64,000 nt of DNA from Curvularia sp. ZM96 (taxonomy: Eukaryota; Ascomycota; Dothideomycetes; Pleosporales; Pleosporaceae), in contig JAJGBQ010000005.1 in the NCBI GenBank assembly GCA_022457065.1, positions 1,860,001 to 1,924,000 of the forward strand, given 5' to 3'. Positions 11,680 to 21,889 of this stretch are shown in pieces. Position numbers and translations under genes: made by a program. The notes under the pieces are model-generated. The model saw only the letters and a list, made by a program, of their open reading frames with translations, did no database searches and was not told the origin of the DNA. The number at the start of each line of letters is the position of its first letter. Positions within the stretch are counted from its first letter, which is position 1.

Positions 11680-11746
11680 TTAATTACTGCAAATACTGTT
11701 AGTTTCTTGCAACACAGCAAAGCATAAGCAAAAGCAAGACTTACTA
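11680..11746 (-). other. candidate 58-nt intron overlapping the PLD1 stop codon
   Basis: On the reverse strand the TAG stop at 11746-11744 shares its G with a GTAAGT donor (11744-11739). Downstream are a branch-like AAACTAAC, a pyrimidine/purine spacer and an acceptor TTTGCAG ending at 11687. Removing 11744-11687 (58 nt, the usual intron size in this window) joins TA to T, giving TAT AAT TAA. The spliced protein would end in two extra residues, Tyr-Asn. Either form is possible; the splice signals are seen, use is inferred. Confidence 0.55.
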
Positions 11747-14700
11747 AATCTCCAACGGCGCGATTTGATCAACGTTGTACAGCCAACCCCCGCCCCTCTC
11801 TTCGCTTTCTAACCAGTCATATGGCCAAAGCACCAAATGACCCTGCACTAGCTCAAGTACTCTCTTTGCATCTTCCTTGTCTAGCATCATATCTGCGTCT
11901 GTAGCCTGGAACGTCTTGTTGGAGCTCTTGGTTGTAGCGCGGCGACGCGAACGCTTGGTGTTAGAGCGGTTAGGGGGAGTAGAGGTTTGAGATGGGTGGA
12001 TGGCAGGTTCGTTGATAGTAACCTGGCGAGAGCGCTCACGCATCGAGTGGGATGTTGGTGGTGGATTGTTTGTGGCGAAATCGTAGGAGCTATCGGGGAC
12101 AGGTGGTGGAGCGGGGAAGGTGAATGTCTTCTCTGGTGGGGCAGGATTCATTGGAGATACAATAGCGTCATCGGCAGGCTCTGGAGCCAGCTTCTCGTTC
12201 AATGTAGAGCCAGAAGCTGTGTCGATGTGAATGCCACGGTTCTGAGCATGCGCTGCTTTCTCATGGCCTTCGGCCCATTGCTCTACACTGTGGGGTGCAG
12301 TTGAGCTTCCATTCTCGCTGTTGACTTTGCCATCGGAAGTGTTGGTCATCTTCTCAGTGAGCTTTTCGCCCAATGCTCCGACCTTGGTCCCGACCCTCCC
12401 TGTAATACCTGCACCAGGCGGTCCTGTAGCGGTAGGTGCATCTTGGCCCTTATGTACCCGGTCCTTGTCGCCGCCTTGCGCCTTGGCGAAACGCTCGCCG
12501 AAAGCAGTGTACTCTTGGTACTCTTTCCACGTCCGGACCTCGTTGTCGGGCATGCAGCGGAAGACCTGGCGGAACAGCTTGGTGTTGTTCTCCGCAATCT
12601 GGTGCCATGTATCGAGGAAGAAAGTGTCGTTAATAGGGTCGCGCATGCAGTCTTCAGTGACAATGGGCCGTCGCATCTCGGAAAGGATTGGGTTGAGGAC
12701 TGAGGAGGAGCCTTGACTCCAGGTGCGCTGGAGAGCAGGCGGTCCACCAATGTCCGTGTCATCCAAGATGGGCAAGGCGGGTAGCTGGCTGAGTTGTGTA
12801 AGTCCTAGCTTTGCCGTGTCCATACGCGGGAGCTTGGGAGGCGGAAGGCCAGCATATCCAGTTCCCTCAGTCAGTGCACTGACTGCACTGGTCCTGGTAC
12901 CCGTAGTGCCACTGCGCTTTCGAGTCCTGAGGGCGGCGGTCTTCTTTGGTGTAGCCGCCAAACCCTCTGCGGCAATGTCGGTCACAAGTTTCTCATGGCC
13001 ATGCTCATCAATATAGGAATCTCGACCTTGGGCAATGGCTGGTCGAAGTTGTTCTACCTCGAGCATGTGGTCAGCACCCTCACCGCGCACATCCTTTGCA
13101 TGCGCCGCGTTGTTTTGCACACGAACGTCAGATGATGGCTTCTTGGGGCTTTGTAGGTGCGGATTGTGGTCTTGCGCCCAGTCGAAGTCGTGGTTGAAGC
13201 TATGCAGCTTTTCGGCCTTTTCGATGAGTTCGTCTTGCATTCTGTAGTTATTCTCTTCCAACTTTTGTTCCGTCATGCGTTGGGTAGTAGGCGAGCCAGG
13301 TCCGGAAGATTCTGTTTGGAAACCGACGCTATCGGCATCAGACATTTGGCTAGCTATTTCTTCCTCGGAAATACAGTCTACGTCAACACCCAGATGTTCT
13401 CGCATAAGACGCATGCGAAGCGTGTGAGGGAACTTGCCAACCTTGTATGGCTTGCCACCCATGTAAGAGTCAAGTACTTCAGTATCGCGAATGATGGCTG
13501 CAACCTCGGAATCTCGCGAGCCCAACATGGATCGTTCGTTGATGTTCGCAGATCCAATAATGGCAACACGGTCATCAACAATCATGATCTTGGCGTGAAT
13601 GTAGAGTTGTTCCGTGACGAGCATCTTGTTCGGCCCGACCTCGCCCCATGATCGCAATGCGTAGAACTGGATGTAGTCTTCTGGCTCAATTCCCGCGGCC
13701 CTCAGACGGCCAAAGATGGAGCCCTCGCCACGACAGATGCTGTGGTATTGGCAGGTCATGATGAGACGGACACTGCTACCTTCCTGTTCGTCCACAGTAT
13801 TCTGGTATCCAGGCATGAGGGGAAGCATGATGCATGCTCTCCAGTCCTCGTCATTTGCATGGGCGCGCTTGATACGGTCGACAATGGCATCGTTGATCTT
13901 GTTCTCGATCTTCGTGCCCAGCACCTCACTGCTGCTAATGTAGAACTGGTTTTCGATGTAGACAAAATGCTCTGAGGTTGAGATCATCTGCACATATGCG
14001 TTCATGATGCTGTGTTCAACCTTGTTCGGTGTACCCAGTGACCAAGCACATGCAGAACGAAGAATCTGCACTTCACACGTTCCGTCGAGTCCGAGAGCCT
14101 CAATATCCGCTGGATTAAAGTCGGGTGGCGGGAGCAGGAACGGTGTTGGCCGCGAAGGCTTGCGCTGCCGCAACAGATAGTTCCATCGCTGAACAAAGTG
14201 CCTGGTCAGATCACGAGCTGGCTGGCCCACGATTTGCATGCCAACATCGTGCCATGGCATCCTGGGAACCTTTGAGCGGTCGTACATTTCCTCGTATGGT
14301 TTGTCTAGGGCGAAGAAGTCCTGCACTCTGGGATTGGAGTAGTCCTTGCCCGGCCATAGTTGGCAGTGGTCGGCATCCTTGGGTGTGTCATCGAGCTCAA
14401 AGCCGGTAGGCTTGTCGTCTACGACAACGTGCTGCGGGGTATCCCAGCGACCAAAGCATAAATCAACTCCTCCACAAAAGGCGACTGTATGATCGATGAC
14501 ACAAATCTTCTCGTGGTGAGACCAGAAAAAGGTGTTTTGGCGAATCTGATTTGGCGAACGTTGCACAAAGATGTTTGGGTGCAAGTCGAGCAAGGAGAAC
14601 TTGGAATACTCGGAATCAATGGGAATGGCAGCACCAATGTTGCGATACATGATGACAAAGATCTTGACACCTTCTTGCGCCTTGCGCTGTAACAGTCTGT

Positions 14701-17401
14701 CAAGTCGCCACTTCTGGCTAATGGCAGCTGGGCGGCGTAGGTAGAGCTCAGGACTCAACCACCAGTCATGGATGTAAATGACGTCCCGGGCCATGCTGAT
14801 AGCCCGTGAAACATTCCACATGTAGTCACGACCGTCGACAAGCCATTGTGCGTAAATCTTCTTACGCACCGGCGCAAAGCTGTCGAAACGTTGGCGTTGC
14901 GACCACAATGTGTTTTGTGCCATGAAGCTGATTGAATCTTCAAATTGCTGCAGCATCCGATCGTTCCTAGCTAGCAGCTTCATCTTCCGCTCAGCGTTGA
15001 CGAGCTTCAGCTGATGGTGGCCTGTTGCCGACGCCTTTGCTTCACTTGCGATATCTCTGGCTTTCTTGTCTCGTATCCTGCCTGACTTGGATTCCAAGTG
15101 GAAGTCGGCATCCACCAAAAATACATCGTAGACGTTCATCTCCTCGGGAGAGTCTACGCAGACGACATAGCTGTGTCTCACCAGAAACCATTTAGGCCAG
15201 TGACGATTGATCATGGAGACCTTGGTCCAGCCTTTCCTGTTGTCGACACCCTTTGACGACTTGATCATCAAGAAGCCTTCCTTTCCGTGGTAGCCACCCT
15301 CAGCAGCTAGTCGGACGCCGAGGGCAGAGAGTTCGAGAAACTTGCACAACCGGTTGCTATCCGGACGGAAGATGAGATAGGTCATCAGACCACGCAAGTA
15401 TTGTTCCAACTTCTTCCGTTGTCGCTCGTGGTGATTCTGTTTCGCTTGTGCTGGTTGGCCGATGGCTCCCACAAAGCTGCCTTGTCTCGCTGCCAGCGCA
15501 CCGATAGCGCCTTGAGCCTGACTGCCACTGACGCTAGACTGCCTGCGACCGAGGAAAGATGATTTGCCTCGCTTTGCCTTGGCAGGTCGTTCAGTAGCGC
15601 TGGCATCTCCATCGGGTCCACTGGCTGCGCCTCCGACGGCAGTCTCTTCCTCCTCTTCATCGCCTTCGTCGTCAAGAATACCATAACCACGGAGACCTCG
15701 GAGATAGGGCAGTACACTTCTGGGAAAACGGGGAAGTTTTGTCCTAGGGTCCTCCTTCTCTTCTTCCTCTTCCTCACCATCTTTGGTAGCCTTGTCCTTT
15801 ATCTCACGGGCGCGGGTGGCTGGCCTGTTTCGGAAAGCGTCTTGCTTCTCCTGGACTTTGAACTTAAGATGCAGATTGGCAAAGTCGGCGACGCTCCTAT
15901 AGACGACCCACTTCATGCGGGTGAGACCGCTGCCATACTCCAGTTCTATACGCAGAGCAGTGTGACGGTCGCCTTCTTTCTTGCCAGGCCGGTCCGTATC
16001 GGTGATGCTTACTTTTAGCTGTTCGAGGAGGACAGGAATGCGCTTATGGCCATGCTCGTCTCGCTGAAACATGCTGGCCAGGAAGAGGGCAGCAGGTGCT
16101 CCGGCAAGCAGCTCAGCCATGAGCTCGGCTGACTTTGCGTGGTCAATCTGACGCTCTACCTTTTGCCTGTTGCCGAGAAGCTTCAAACTGTTCTTGATCG
16201 ACTTCCACTTCTGCGCACTCAAACTTGAGGTGCGTTCGCTCCGCATCCTCCATGGTGAAGGCTGTGTGTCGCCATGGGCATTCCTGAAGGTTGTCAAGCT
16301 CCGCAGATTGCCTGTTGGCCGGCTGCCATGTCCTTCCTCTTCGCTGTTGGGGTCGTGTCTTCGCAGGCCGCCGTATGAAAGTCCCCTAGCACTGTGTAGT
16401 CCGCGGGACCACGCACTCTCCTTGGCTATACGCGAACGGCCCTCGTCCTCGGAGTAGCCCTGGCGCTCGTTCTCGGGTATGTCGTCCATGGTGGATCGGC
16501 GTAGGAAGCCTGGGCGGGTAGAGGTGGGTGTCATGGTGGGTGAATCGCGTGAGAAGAAGAAGCCGCCACTGTTGCTCATCTGTTTAGGTGTTGTCGGGGC
16601 CGTTTGTGTGCCTTCGGCTTCGCCATCGAACCAGCGCCGACTGCTCTTTCTCCGCCTCTGCCTCGGTCTGATTCTTGAGGCACCCTCACCAGCACTCGAT
16701 TCGCCATCAGCATCGGCCTCGCTATCTTGTCCCTCGAACCGTGGCTCTTCGAGCTCTGACGTGGGCGACAGCGGGCCGTGTGGTGAGCCATCATGGCCGC
16801 CGGACGACCCTCCTGCCAAAGCGCTCAGGCTGCGACCATGTCCTTGCATTGGCGATGCCAGTGCCCTCAGTTTGCCCATCAGTGAAGAGGCCTGTGTACT
16901 CCGCTCCTTACCCTTGCCGTCGCTCTCGTCCACCTCCCAAGATTGCTGACGCGAATTTCCTTGCGGCGAGTCTGACCCAAGTCCTGTCGATCGCGCGAAT
17001 TGGACACTCTTGCGTTCCCGGGGTGCGTCGGAGAGCTCGCCCTCGGTAGGATGGCGTGACATGGGCGCAAAGGGCGGGTAGTAGGAGCTGGATGGTGCAT
17101 TGGGGGCTCGGAAGGGAAGCTCAGCGTATTCGGGGGCAACGCTGCCGCCGTTTGCAGCAGCCGGCGCATTGAAGGGAAACTCTGCGGGTTCTTTGGGGGA
17201 CAGCGGCGAACCAGTAGGGGCAGAACGCATAATTCTAGGGGCGCCATTCGAGGGCGAGGGATTGTGTAGGTCCTGTGTCTCGTTCTTGTGCTGGGCTAGG
17301 CGAAGTGGCGACGGCACCCGGCCTGGCTCTTCTGTGCTCTTTGGTGGAGCTGGTGATGTCGACCGTGGGCTACGGGCCTCTGGGGTATTTGAGCCAGGCA
17401 T
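11744..17401 (-). CDS. PLD1: phospholipase D (PX-PH-HKD type, Spo14/PLD1 homologue)
   Basis: Hydrolyses phosphatidylcholine to phosphatidic acid and choline at membranes, in secretion and signalling. One open frame of 1885 residues. A disordered Ser/Pro-rich N-terminus of about 440 residues is followed by a PX-like region (about 450-690) interrupted by acidic inserts, a PH-like region (about 700-830) and two catalytic motifs: H963-x-K965-x4-D970 in HHEKICVID and H1269-x-K1271-x4-D1276 in HAKIMIVD, the second followed by GSANINERSMLGSRD. A long disordered tail includes basic KRSRRR. Length and order match fungal PLD1. Oddity: the last two bases of the coding frame before the G of TAG sit exactly at a GTAAGT donor, so splicing of 11744-11687 would replace the stop by Tyr-Asn-TAA ending at 11680. 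Divergent from the hydrolase gene at 18022. Confidence 0.93.
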   Translation of the reverse strand: MPGSNTPEARSPRSTSPAPPKSTEEPGRVPSPLRLAQHKNETQDLHNPSPSNGAPRIMRSAPTGSPLSPKEPAEFPFNAPAAANGGSVAPEYAELPFRAPNAPSSSYYPPFAPMSRHPTEGELSDAPRERKSVQFARSTGLGSDSPQGNSRQQSWEVDESDGKGKERSTQASSLMGKLRALASPMQGHGRSLSALAGGSSGGHDGSPHGPLSPTSELEEPRFEGQDSEADADGESSAGEGASRIRPRQRRRKSSRRWFDGEAEGTQTAPTTPKQMSNSGGFFFSRDSPTMTPTSTRPGFLRRSTMDDIPENERQGYSEDEGRSRIAKESAWSRGLHSARGLSYGGLRRHDPNSEEEGHGSRPTGNLRSLTTFRNAHGDTQPSPWRMRSERTSSLSAQKWKSIKNSLKLLGNRQKVERQIDHAKSAELMAELLAGAPAALFLASMFQRDEHGHKRIPVLLEQLKVSITDTDRPGKKEGDRHTALRIELEYGSGLTRMKWVVYRSVADFANLHLKFKVQEKQDAFRNRPATRAREIKDKATKDGEEEEEEKEDPRTKLPRFPRSVLPYLRGLRGYGILDDEGDEEEEETAVGGAASGPDGDASATERPAKAKRGKSSFLGRRQSSVSGSQAQGAIGALAARQGSFVGAIGQPAQAKQNHHERQRKKLEQYLRGLMTYLIFRPDSNRLCKFLELSALGVRLAAEGGYHGKEGFLMIKSSKGVDNRKGWTKVSMINRHWPKWFLVRHSYVVCVDSPEEMNVYDVFLVDADFHLESKSGRIRDKKARDIASEAKASATGHHQLKLVNAERKMKLLARNDRMLQQFEDSISFMAQNTLWSQRQRFDSFAPVRKKIYAQWLVDGRDYMWNVSRAISMARDVIYIHDWWLSPELYLRRPAAISQKWRLDRLLQRKAQEGVKIFVIMYRNIGAAIPIDSEYSKFSLLDLHPNIFVQRSPNQIRQNTFFWSHHEKICVIDHTVAFCGGVDLCFGRWDTPQHVVVDDKPTGFELDDTPKDADHCQLWPGKDYSNPRVQDFFALDKPYEEMYDRSKVPRMPWHDVGMQIVGQPARDLTRHFVQRWNYLLRQRKPSRPTPFLLPPPDFNPADIEALGLDGTCEVQILRSACAWSLGTPNKVEHSIMNAYVQMISTSEHFVYIENQFYISSSEVLGTKIENKINDAIVDRIKRAHANDEDWRACIMLPLMPGYQNTVDEQEGSSVRLIMTCQYHSICRGEGSIFGRLRAAGIEPEDYIQFYALRSWGEVGPNKMLVTEQLYIHAKIMIVDDRVAIIGSANINERSMLGSRDSEVAAIIRDTEVLDSYMGGKPYKVGKFPHTLRMRLMREHLGVDVDCISEEEIASQMSDADSVGFQTESSGPGSPTTQRMTEQKLEENNYRMQDELIEKAEKLHSFNHDFDWAQDHNPHLQSPKKPSSDVRVQNNAAHAKDVRGEGADHMLEVEQLRPAIAQGRDSYIDEHGHEKLVTDIAAEGLAATPKKTAALRTRKRSGTTGTRTSAVSALTEGTGYAGLPPPKLPRMDTAKLGLTQLSQLPALPILDDTDIGGPPALQRTWSQGSSSVLNPILSEMRRPIVTEDCMRDPINDTFFLDTWHQIAENNTKLFRQVFRCMPDNEVRTWKEYQEYTAFGERFAKAQGGDKDRVHKGQDAPTATGPPGAGITGRVGTKVGALGEKLTEKMTNTSDGKVNSENGSSTAPHSVEQWAEGHEKAAHAQNRGIHIDTASGSTLNEKLAPEPADDAIVSPMNPAPPEKTFTFPAPPPVPDSSYDFATNNPPPTSHSMRERSRQVTINEPAIHPSQTSTPPNRSNTKRSRRRATTKSSNKTFQATDADMMLDKEDAKRVLELVQGHLVLWPYDWLESEERGGGWLYNVDQIAPLEI

Positions 17402-18021
17402 GCTGGCGAGATGAGGATGAGATGAGATGAAAGAAGAGGAGAGGAAAGGAGGGGTCGCGTGAGGGAAGGGTTGGGCGTTTGTTGGTCAGCTTCGAGGATG
17501 CTATAGAGCCATGACAGACATGAATGTGTTGTCGTTCACTGTGGTGACGTGGGTGGATGGATGGATGGAGGCTGCTCTCCTCACGGGAAGTACAGATGCC
17601 GTGCGTGTAGTGAAGACAGTGTGTTGTATTGGTAGCTAGCTTGGCCACGGAAGCACACGCGGCCGCAAAGGTGATGAGTATAGGTTCGACGGGCCCTTGC
17701 AGAGTGGAGTGCATTCATCCCAATTAATCTCTCAACTGCTGTCCCGGCGAACGGTCGCACTAGTGCCCTGCCCGTTGGCGTCAGGGGGAGAGGGGGGACC
17801 CTGGCCTCTCCGCCTTGCTGACCGCCCGCATCGATCTGCCTCGGCATTGGCAGGATAGCTCTTCCTTCTTCCGTCTCTTGCTCTATGGCCCAATATGGCC
17901 AACATCTCATTATTACTCATTACCCTCTCATCTTTGCCACAATTCTTATCCGCCATATAGCTAGTCACTGGCGCCAGTATTCTTATCCCCAGCATCTTTA
18001 GCACCTCTCCGTAATTCCCCT
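17402..18021. promoter_or_regulatory. shared divergent promoter, PLD1 and the hydrolase gene
   Basis: 620 bp separate two outward-facing ATGs. The PLD1 side holds a (TGGA)4 microsatellite at 17554-17569 and a purine-rich stretch (pyrimidine-rich in the sense of PLD1) at 17410-17470. No specific operator was identified. Confidence 0.45.
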
Positions 18022-19080
18022 ATGGCAGCAACTACGAACCCTCTTCATGGGACCCCGCGCTCCACCCAGCACCCCATATCCTCTCGCACATTTACCATTG
18101 CCGGTATTCTCGTCGACGTCCATGGCCTCGAAGAATTACCTGCATCCGTCTCGTCGGTCGCTTGCCTGTGGCTCCTCAATCCGCGCTTACAGTCGAAAGA
18201 ACACATGGAGCCAATTGCCAACCGCGTCATCTCGGAGTGGAATAAGCGCATACAAGAGGGCCGCGCAGGCAAGAATCCTAAAGGCCTTATAGCTGCTGCA
18301 TTCGACCAGCGCAACCACGGTTCCCGCAAAGTCGACGAATTGCACAACCAAGCCTGGCGAGACGGAAACGAACGACATGCCCAAGACATGTTTGGCTGCT
18401 ATCACGGTACCGCGACCGACACTTCGCAACTCATCAATCACCTCCAATCCTACATCTTCACAGCCCCAGATGCGCCCAAAATTACTCACCATTTTGCTCT
18501 TGGTATTTCACTGGGTGGCCACGCAACCTGGCACTGTCTGCTGGGCGACCCCCGTATCACAGCTGGCGTTGTTGGCATCGGCTGTCCAGACTACACTCGC
18601 CTCATGACAGACCGCGCACGTCTGTCTAAACGAGAGACGTATACGAGAACCACGCCGCCTGGAGTTGCCTTTCTCGGATCCCCCGATTTTCCCCAGGCCC
18701 TGCAAGACGCCATTGCTCAGTACGACCCTGCAGGTCTCCTGCTCCCTGGCATGTTCAATCCCATAGGCGAAGACAAGCAGCCCGATCAGGCAAAATTGGA
18801 CAGAATGAAGGCTCTCATGAAGGAGCGGTTACAAGGAAAGCGCATTTTGAATCTCAGCGGCAAGATAGACAAGTTGGTTCCGTACGAAGCAGGCGAGCCT
18901 TTCCTCAAGTACTTCAAACGCATAGTCGCAGAGGATCCTAGCCTGGACATTACTTTTGATGATGTCCTGTTTGACGGTGTTGGCCATGCATTTCCACCAG
19001 CCATGGCTGACAAGGCTGCGGACTGGCTTTGCGACGTCATGACAAAGGACGAGGTTAGTCACGTGTCAAGTAAGATATAG
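18022..19080 (+). CDS. alpha/beta hydrolase-fold protein
   Basis: Probable esterase, lipase or peptidase of unknown substrate. One exon of 352 residues. Seen: the nucleophile elbow GISLGGHA with Ser163, a candidate acid Asp283 in LSGKIDKLVPY, and a candidate His322 in FDGVGHAFPP, in the right order for a Ser-Asp-His triad. The AFDQRNHGSR block at about 93-102 fits the region near the oxyanion hole in this fold. There is no signal peptide, so it is probably intracellular. The 3' end runs toward the gene at 19382, leaving about 300 bp between stops. An alternative C-terminus by splicing after DE (a GTTAGT follows) cannot be excluded. Confidence 0.85.
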   Translation: MAATTNPLHGTPRSTQHPISSRTFTIAGILVDVHGLEELPASVSSVACLWLLNPRLQSKEHMEPIANRVISEWNKRIQEGRAGKNPKGLIAAAFDQRNHGSRKVDELHNQAWRDGNERHAQDMFGCYHGTATDTSQLINHLQSYIFTAPDAPKITHHFALGISLGGHATWHCLLGDPRITAGVVGIGCPDYTRLMTDRARLSKRETYTRTTPPGVAFLGSPDFPQALQDAIAQYDPAGLLLPGMFNPIGEDKQPDQAKLDRMKALMKERLQGKRILNLSGKIDKLVPYEAGEPFLKYFKRIVAEDPSLDITFDDVLFDGVGHAFPPAMADKAADWLCDVMTKDEVSHVSSKI

Positions 19081-19381
19081 CAGTCTGGTCCTGCGAAATG
19101 AAACAAGCAGTCATCATGGTTTCCTTTTCTTAGACCAACCTAGTTAATGAAGTTTCACACGACTTATGCACGGTTTCTCTGTTTCTTTGTGTTGTTATGG
19201 CATCGCATTCAAATAAAGCACACCTAAACGCCCACCCAACCATCTGCCTATCAATTTGTTGTAATATCATATATCCATATCCATGAAACAAGTGTCTTTT
19301 CCACTTCAACATCTTCGCAATATCCCCTGGGTTCGACGCTACTCTGATACCCACTTACCGGGTTACCGTAATAGTATCGCT

Positions 19382-20149
19382 CTAGTACGAGTCCTCGGAA
19401 TCTTCGTCGGCGTCAGCCATCATTACATCGTCCTCAGTCTTGTTGTTCTTCTTCATGCCCCGCGTAACTGGGCCTGCGTACTGGCCAGACTGAGGCAATT
19501 TAGCAGGCATGGACATTCGTTTCTTGGTGGACAAAGTCTTGGTCTCGGAGTGCATGCTGGACGCCCTTCTCATACCCCGTGTGAGTGGGCCGACGTACTG
19601 GAGCTCTTCGACTGGGTCTGCAGCTCGGACCTTATCTTTGCCCTTGTCAGTGATTGGGACTTTGCCGTCGCCTTTGTGAGTAGCGGCCGGGGGAGAGGGG
19701 ACAACCATCTTGGGCTTGACGACAATGCTTGGGAAGTCATTCGATGGGAAGCCTAGACCTGATGCCAGGGGGTTCGGAGAGCTGGAAGCCGAGGGGAAGA
19801 GCTGACGAGCAATGGACTTGCGTGCGCCTTGAGCGGGTGCAGCTGGAGCGGACTCCCGATCCATCTCTGACCCAGTCAAACTATGCCTCACCTTCTTCTT
19901 GGGTGCAAGGTATTTCGTAAGGACGGGGGGTTTGCCTGGTGTGTTGGGTATAGCATCTGCCATGGGGTCAGTGGTAGTGTTAGCAGTTGACGCCTCACCT
20001 GATGCCTGTTCATCGTTCTCAGGCTGGCTGACAGAGTCGAGGTCTTTGGACCAGTCGAACTGTTCAATCTCTCGCAAACCGTCCTCCCAGCTAAACGAAT
20101 CAACCTCATAATCCATGACGGGCTGTTCTGGGTCCCTATCATAAACCAT
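19382..20149 (-). CDS. hypothetical disordered protein with duplicated GP-x-TRGM motif
   Basis: Unrecognised family; 255 residues from the ATG at 20149. The open frame continues upstream, but the extra part is Phe/Tyr/Thr-rich and looks like translated leader, so the start at MVYDRDPEQP was chosen. The protein is acidic at the N-terminus (MDYEVDSFSWEDGLREIEQFDW), rich in Ser, Pro and Lys in the middle, and ends in an acidic tail. Two related blocks, LQYVGPLTRGMRRASS and GQYAGPVTRGMKKNNK, lie about 43 residues apart; they look like a short functional motif present twice. Basic patches (APKKKVRH, STKKRMSM) would fit nuclear location. Function unknown. Confidence 0.7.
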   Translation of the reverse strand: MVYDRDPEQPVMDYEVDSFSWEDGLREIEQFDWSKDLDSVSQPENDEQASGEASTANTTTDPMADAIPNTPGKPPVLTKYLAPKKKVRHSLTGSEMDRESAPAAPAQGARKSIARQLFPSASSSPNPLASGLGFPSNDFPSIVVKPKMVVPSPPAATHKGDGKVPITDKGKDKVRAADPVEELQYVGPLTRGMRRASSMHSETKTLSTKKRMSMPAKLPQSGQYAGPVTRGMKKNNKTEDDVMMADADEDSEDSY

Positions 20150-21889
20150 CGTGGAGAAGATTTCAGGCAAAGTCCAGAAGGTCGGAAAGAAGATCTGGAA
20201 GTTGGTATGAAAGTAGGTATAGGAAGAAAGTTTGGAGAAAAAGGTGCGTACTTTTATACAAGCCGAAACAGGAAATTGTGTAGGAACAGTCTCTCGGTGG
20301 ACGCAGTGTGTAAGAGAGCATTGTACGCTAACCAACAGTTTGAGGGTGCACGAAGCAAGGCAATTTGAACACTGCTTCTGAAACCGACTGTAGCATTGGC
20401 CTACAATGTTAGTTTGTATGATTTCTTGGTACTTTCACCAAACTGAAGGGATATTTGACGTACCCCCATGTCTTCTTAATACCCCCTAGCTTATTAGATT
20501 TACATTACTATAGAGTGAGATCTTCCGTCTTGCTGTGTTGCTCTAACGCCTGGTGTAGCATCCTTCGTATAAAAACCCGAGTAGCGTATACTGTATACAA
20601 AATCAACACAACCTATTTTTCTATCAAGTATGCATGTAGATAAAGAAGCGTGTATCAAGTGGAGTTGTTCATCTACTACTATGAGGAGCAGTTTTAGTAT
20701 TCTTGCACTGGGTGTTCATGATGCAATTGCAGAGTGAATATTAGAATATTATTAGCTGATGGGTATCACATAAAAGCCGCTAGCTCGTCATCCGTCCGCC
20801 AACGCTTGCTCAGCCAGATTGAATGGAAGTACCGGAAATATAGAGGTATACTTTGGAAGGAAGAATTGAAAAGAGAGGTGGTATGGGCTGAGAAATCAAG
20901 CTTCGCAAAGGCCTTCATATTGGTATGGCGTTGCTGATGGCGTTTCCGGTATCGACAGGCAACGCAAGGACACTGATTTTATTAGGACTGTATTTTTTTT
21001 TAGCAGATGCGAGGACTCACCTTTTGCCTGCATCGGTTGCACAGCAGCAGCACAGCAGCGAGGCCGGCCAGCAAAAGATCTACGGAGTGTGAGCTGATGG
21101 CCGCGCATAGAGCAGATCATTCTTACAGCCATGCCAACTGTGACAACGAATCCGATCGTGGGCCCGATGACCTTACAATGACATGGGTTTTGGTCGCTGT
21201 GTTTGTTTGTTAGATTATCAGATGCGTTTAGCGGTGATTCTAGGGTATACACACGTTCCGCATTGGAAGCACACGATTGGGAGAGGGACGAAGTCGCACA
21301 TAGTGATTGCTGGCAAAGGAAAAAGCGTCAAAAACACTAAGAAGAGCTGCGAAGTCGAGCAGAGGTAGATGTAGGTATGTGGAGAGTTTGAGTAATGACA
21401 AGGCGGTCAAAGTGTGCAGAATGAGAGTTGATGATGCTCCAAGAAAGCTGAAGCTGCCATGATTAATGTTGCAGTAGTGCCAACGTCATCTCAGCTTGGT
21501 CGCGATCGGCGAAATACACGCGTCCGCCCCATTCCACGATTCTCTTTGGCCCGTTGCATTTACGCATCGCCCTTGGCCCAAGTATGCATCGAATTCATAC
21601 AGCTAGGGTAGCTAGCGGATGGGGCCCAGTCCAGCATTTTCTGACAGGTTTTTTGCGCGATCTCAACCAGGTACAACCTTTCGGAGCTCCCGGATAGGGC
21701 AAGCAGCCCACCTTTCTCCTACGACCAAGAAACGCAAACAAATATGGTCTGCTGCTTACTGCAAGGCAGCCCTGTTGGGCATCTATCTCGACGGGCCGTT
21801 CCACGATCTCCCGGCCGTCTGTACGAAAAGGTATTGGGGACTTTTCAGCACTCTTGCAAGCCAAAGACTCGAGTAGTGACTATGCGACG
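20150..21889. other. gene-poor intergenic region
   Basis: About 1.7 kb. The first 190 bases are probably the leader of the gene ending at 19382. The rest has only short frames without domains. It contains an AT-rich patch at 20450-20760, a palindromic GTATAC-T-GTATAC at 20586-20598, and a T9 run near 20992. No gene supported. Confidence 0.5.

Noticed and set aside
20586..20598. GTATAC-T-GTATAC palindrome
   Set aside because: Short and in AT-rich DNA, where such palindromes arise by chance; no gene nearby in the right place.
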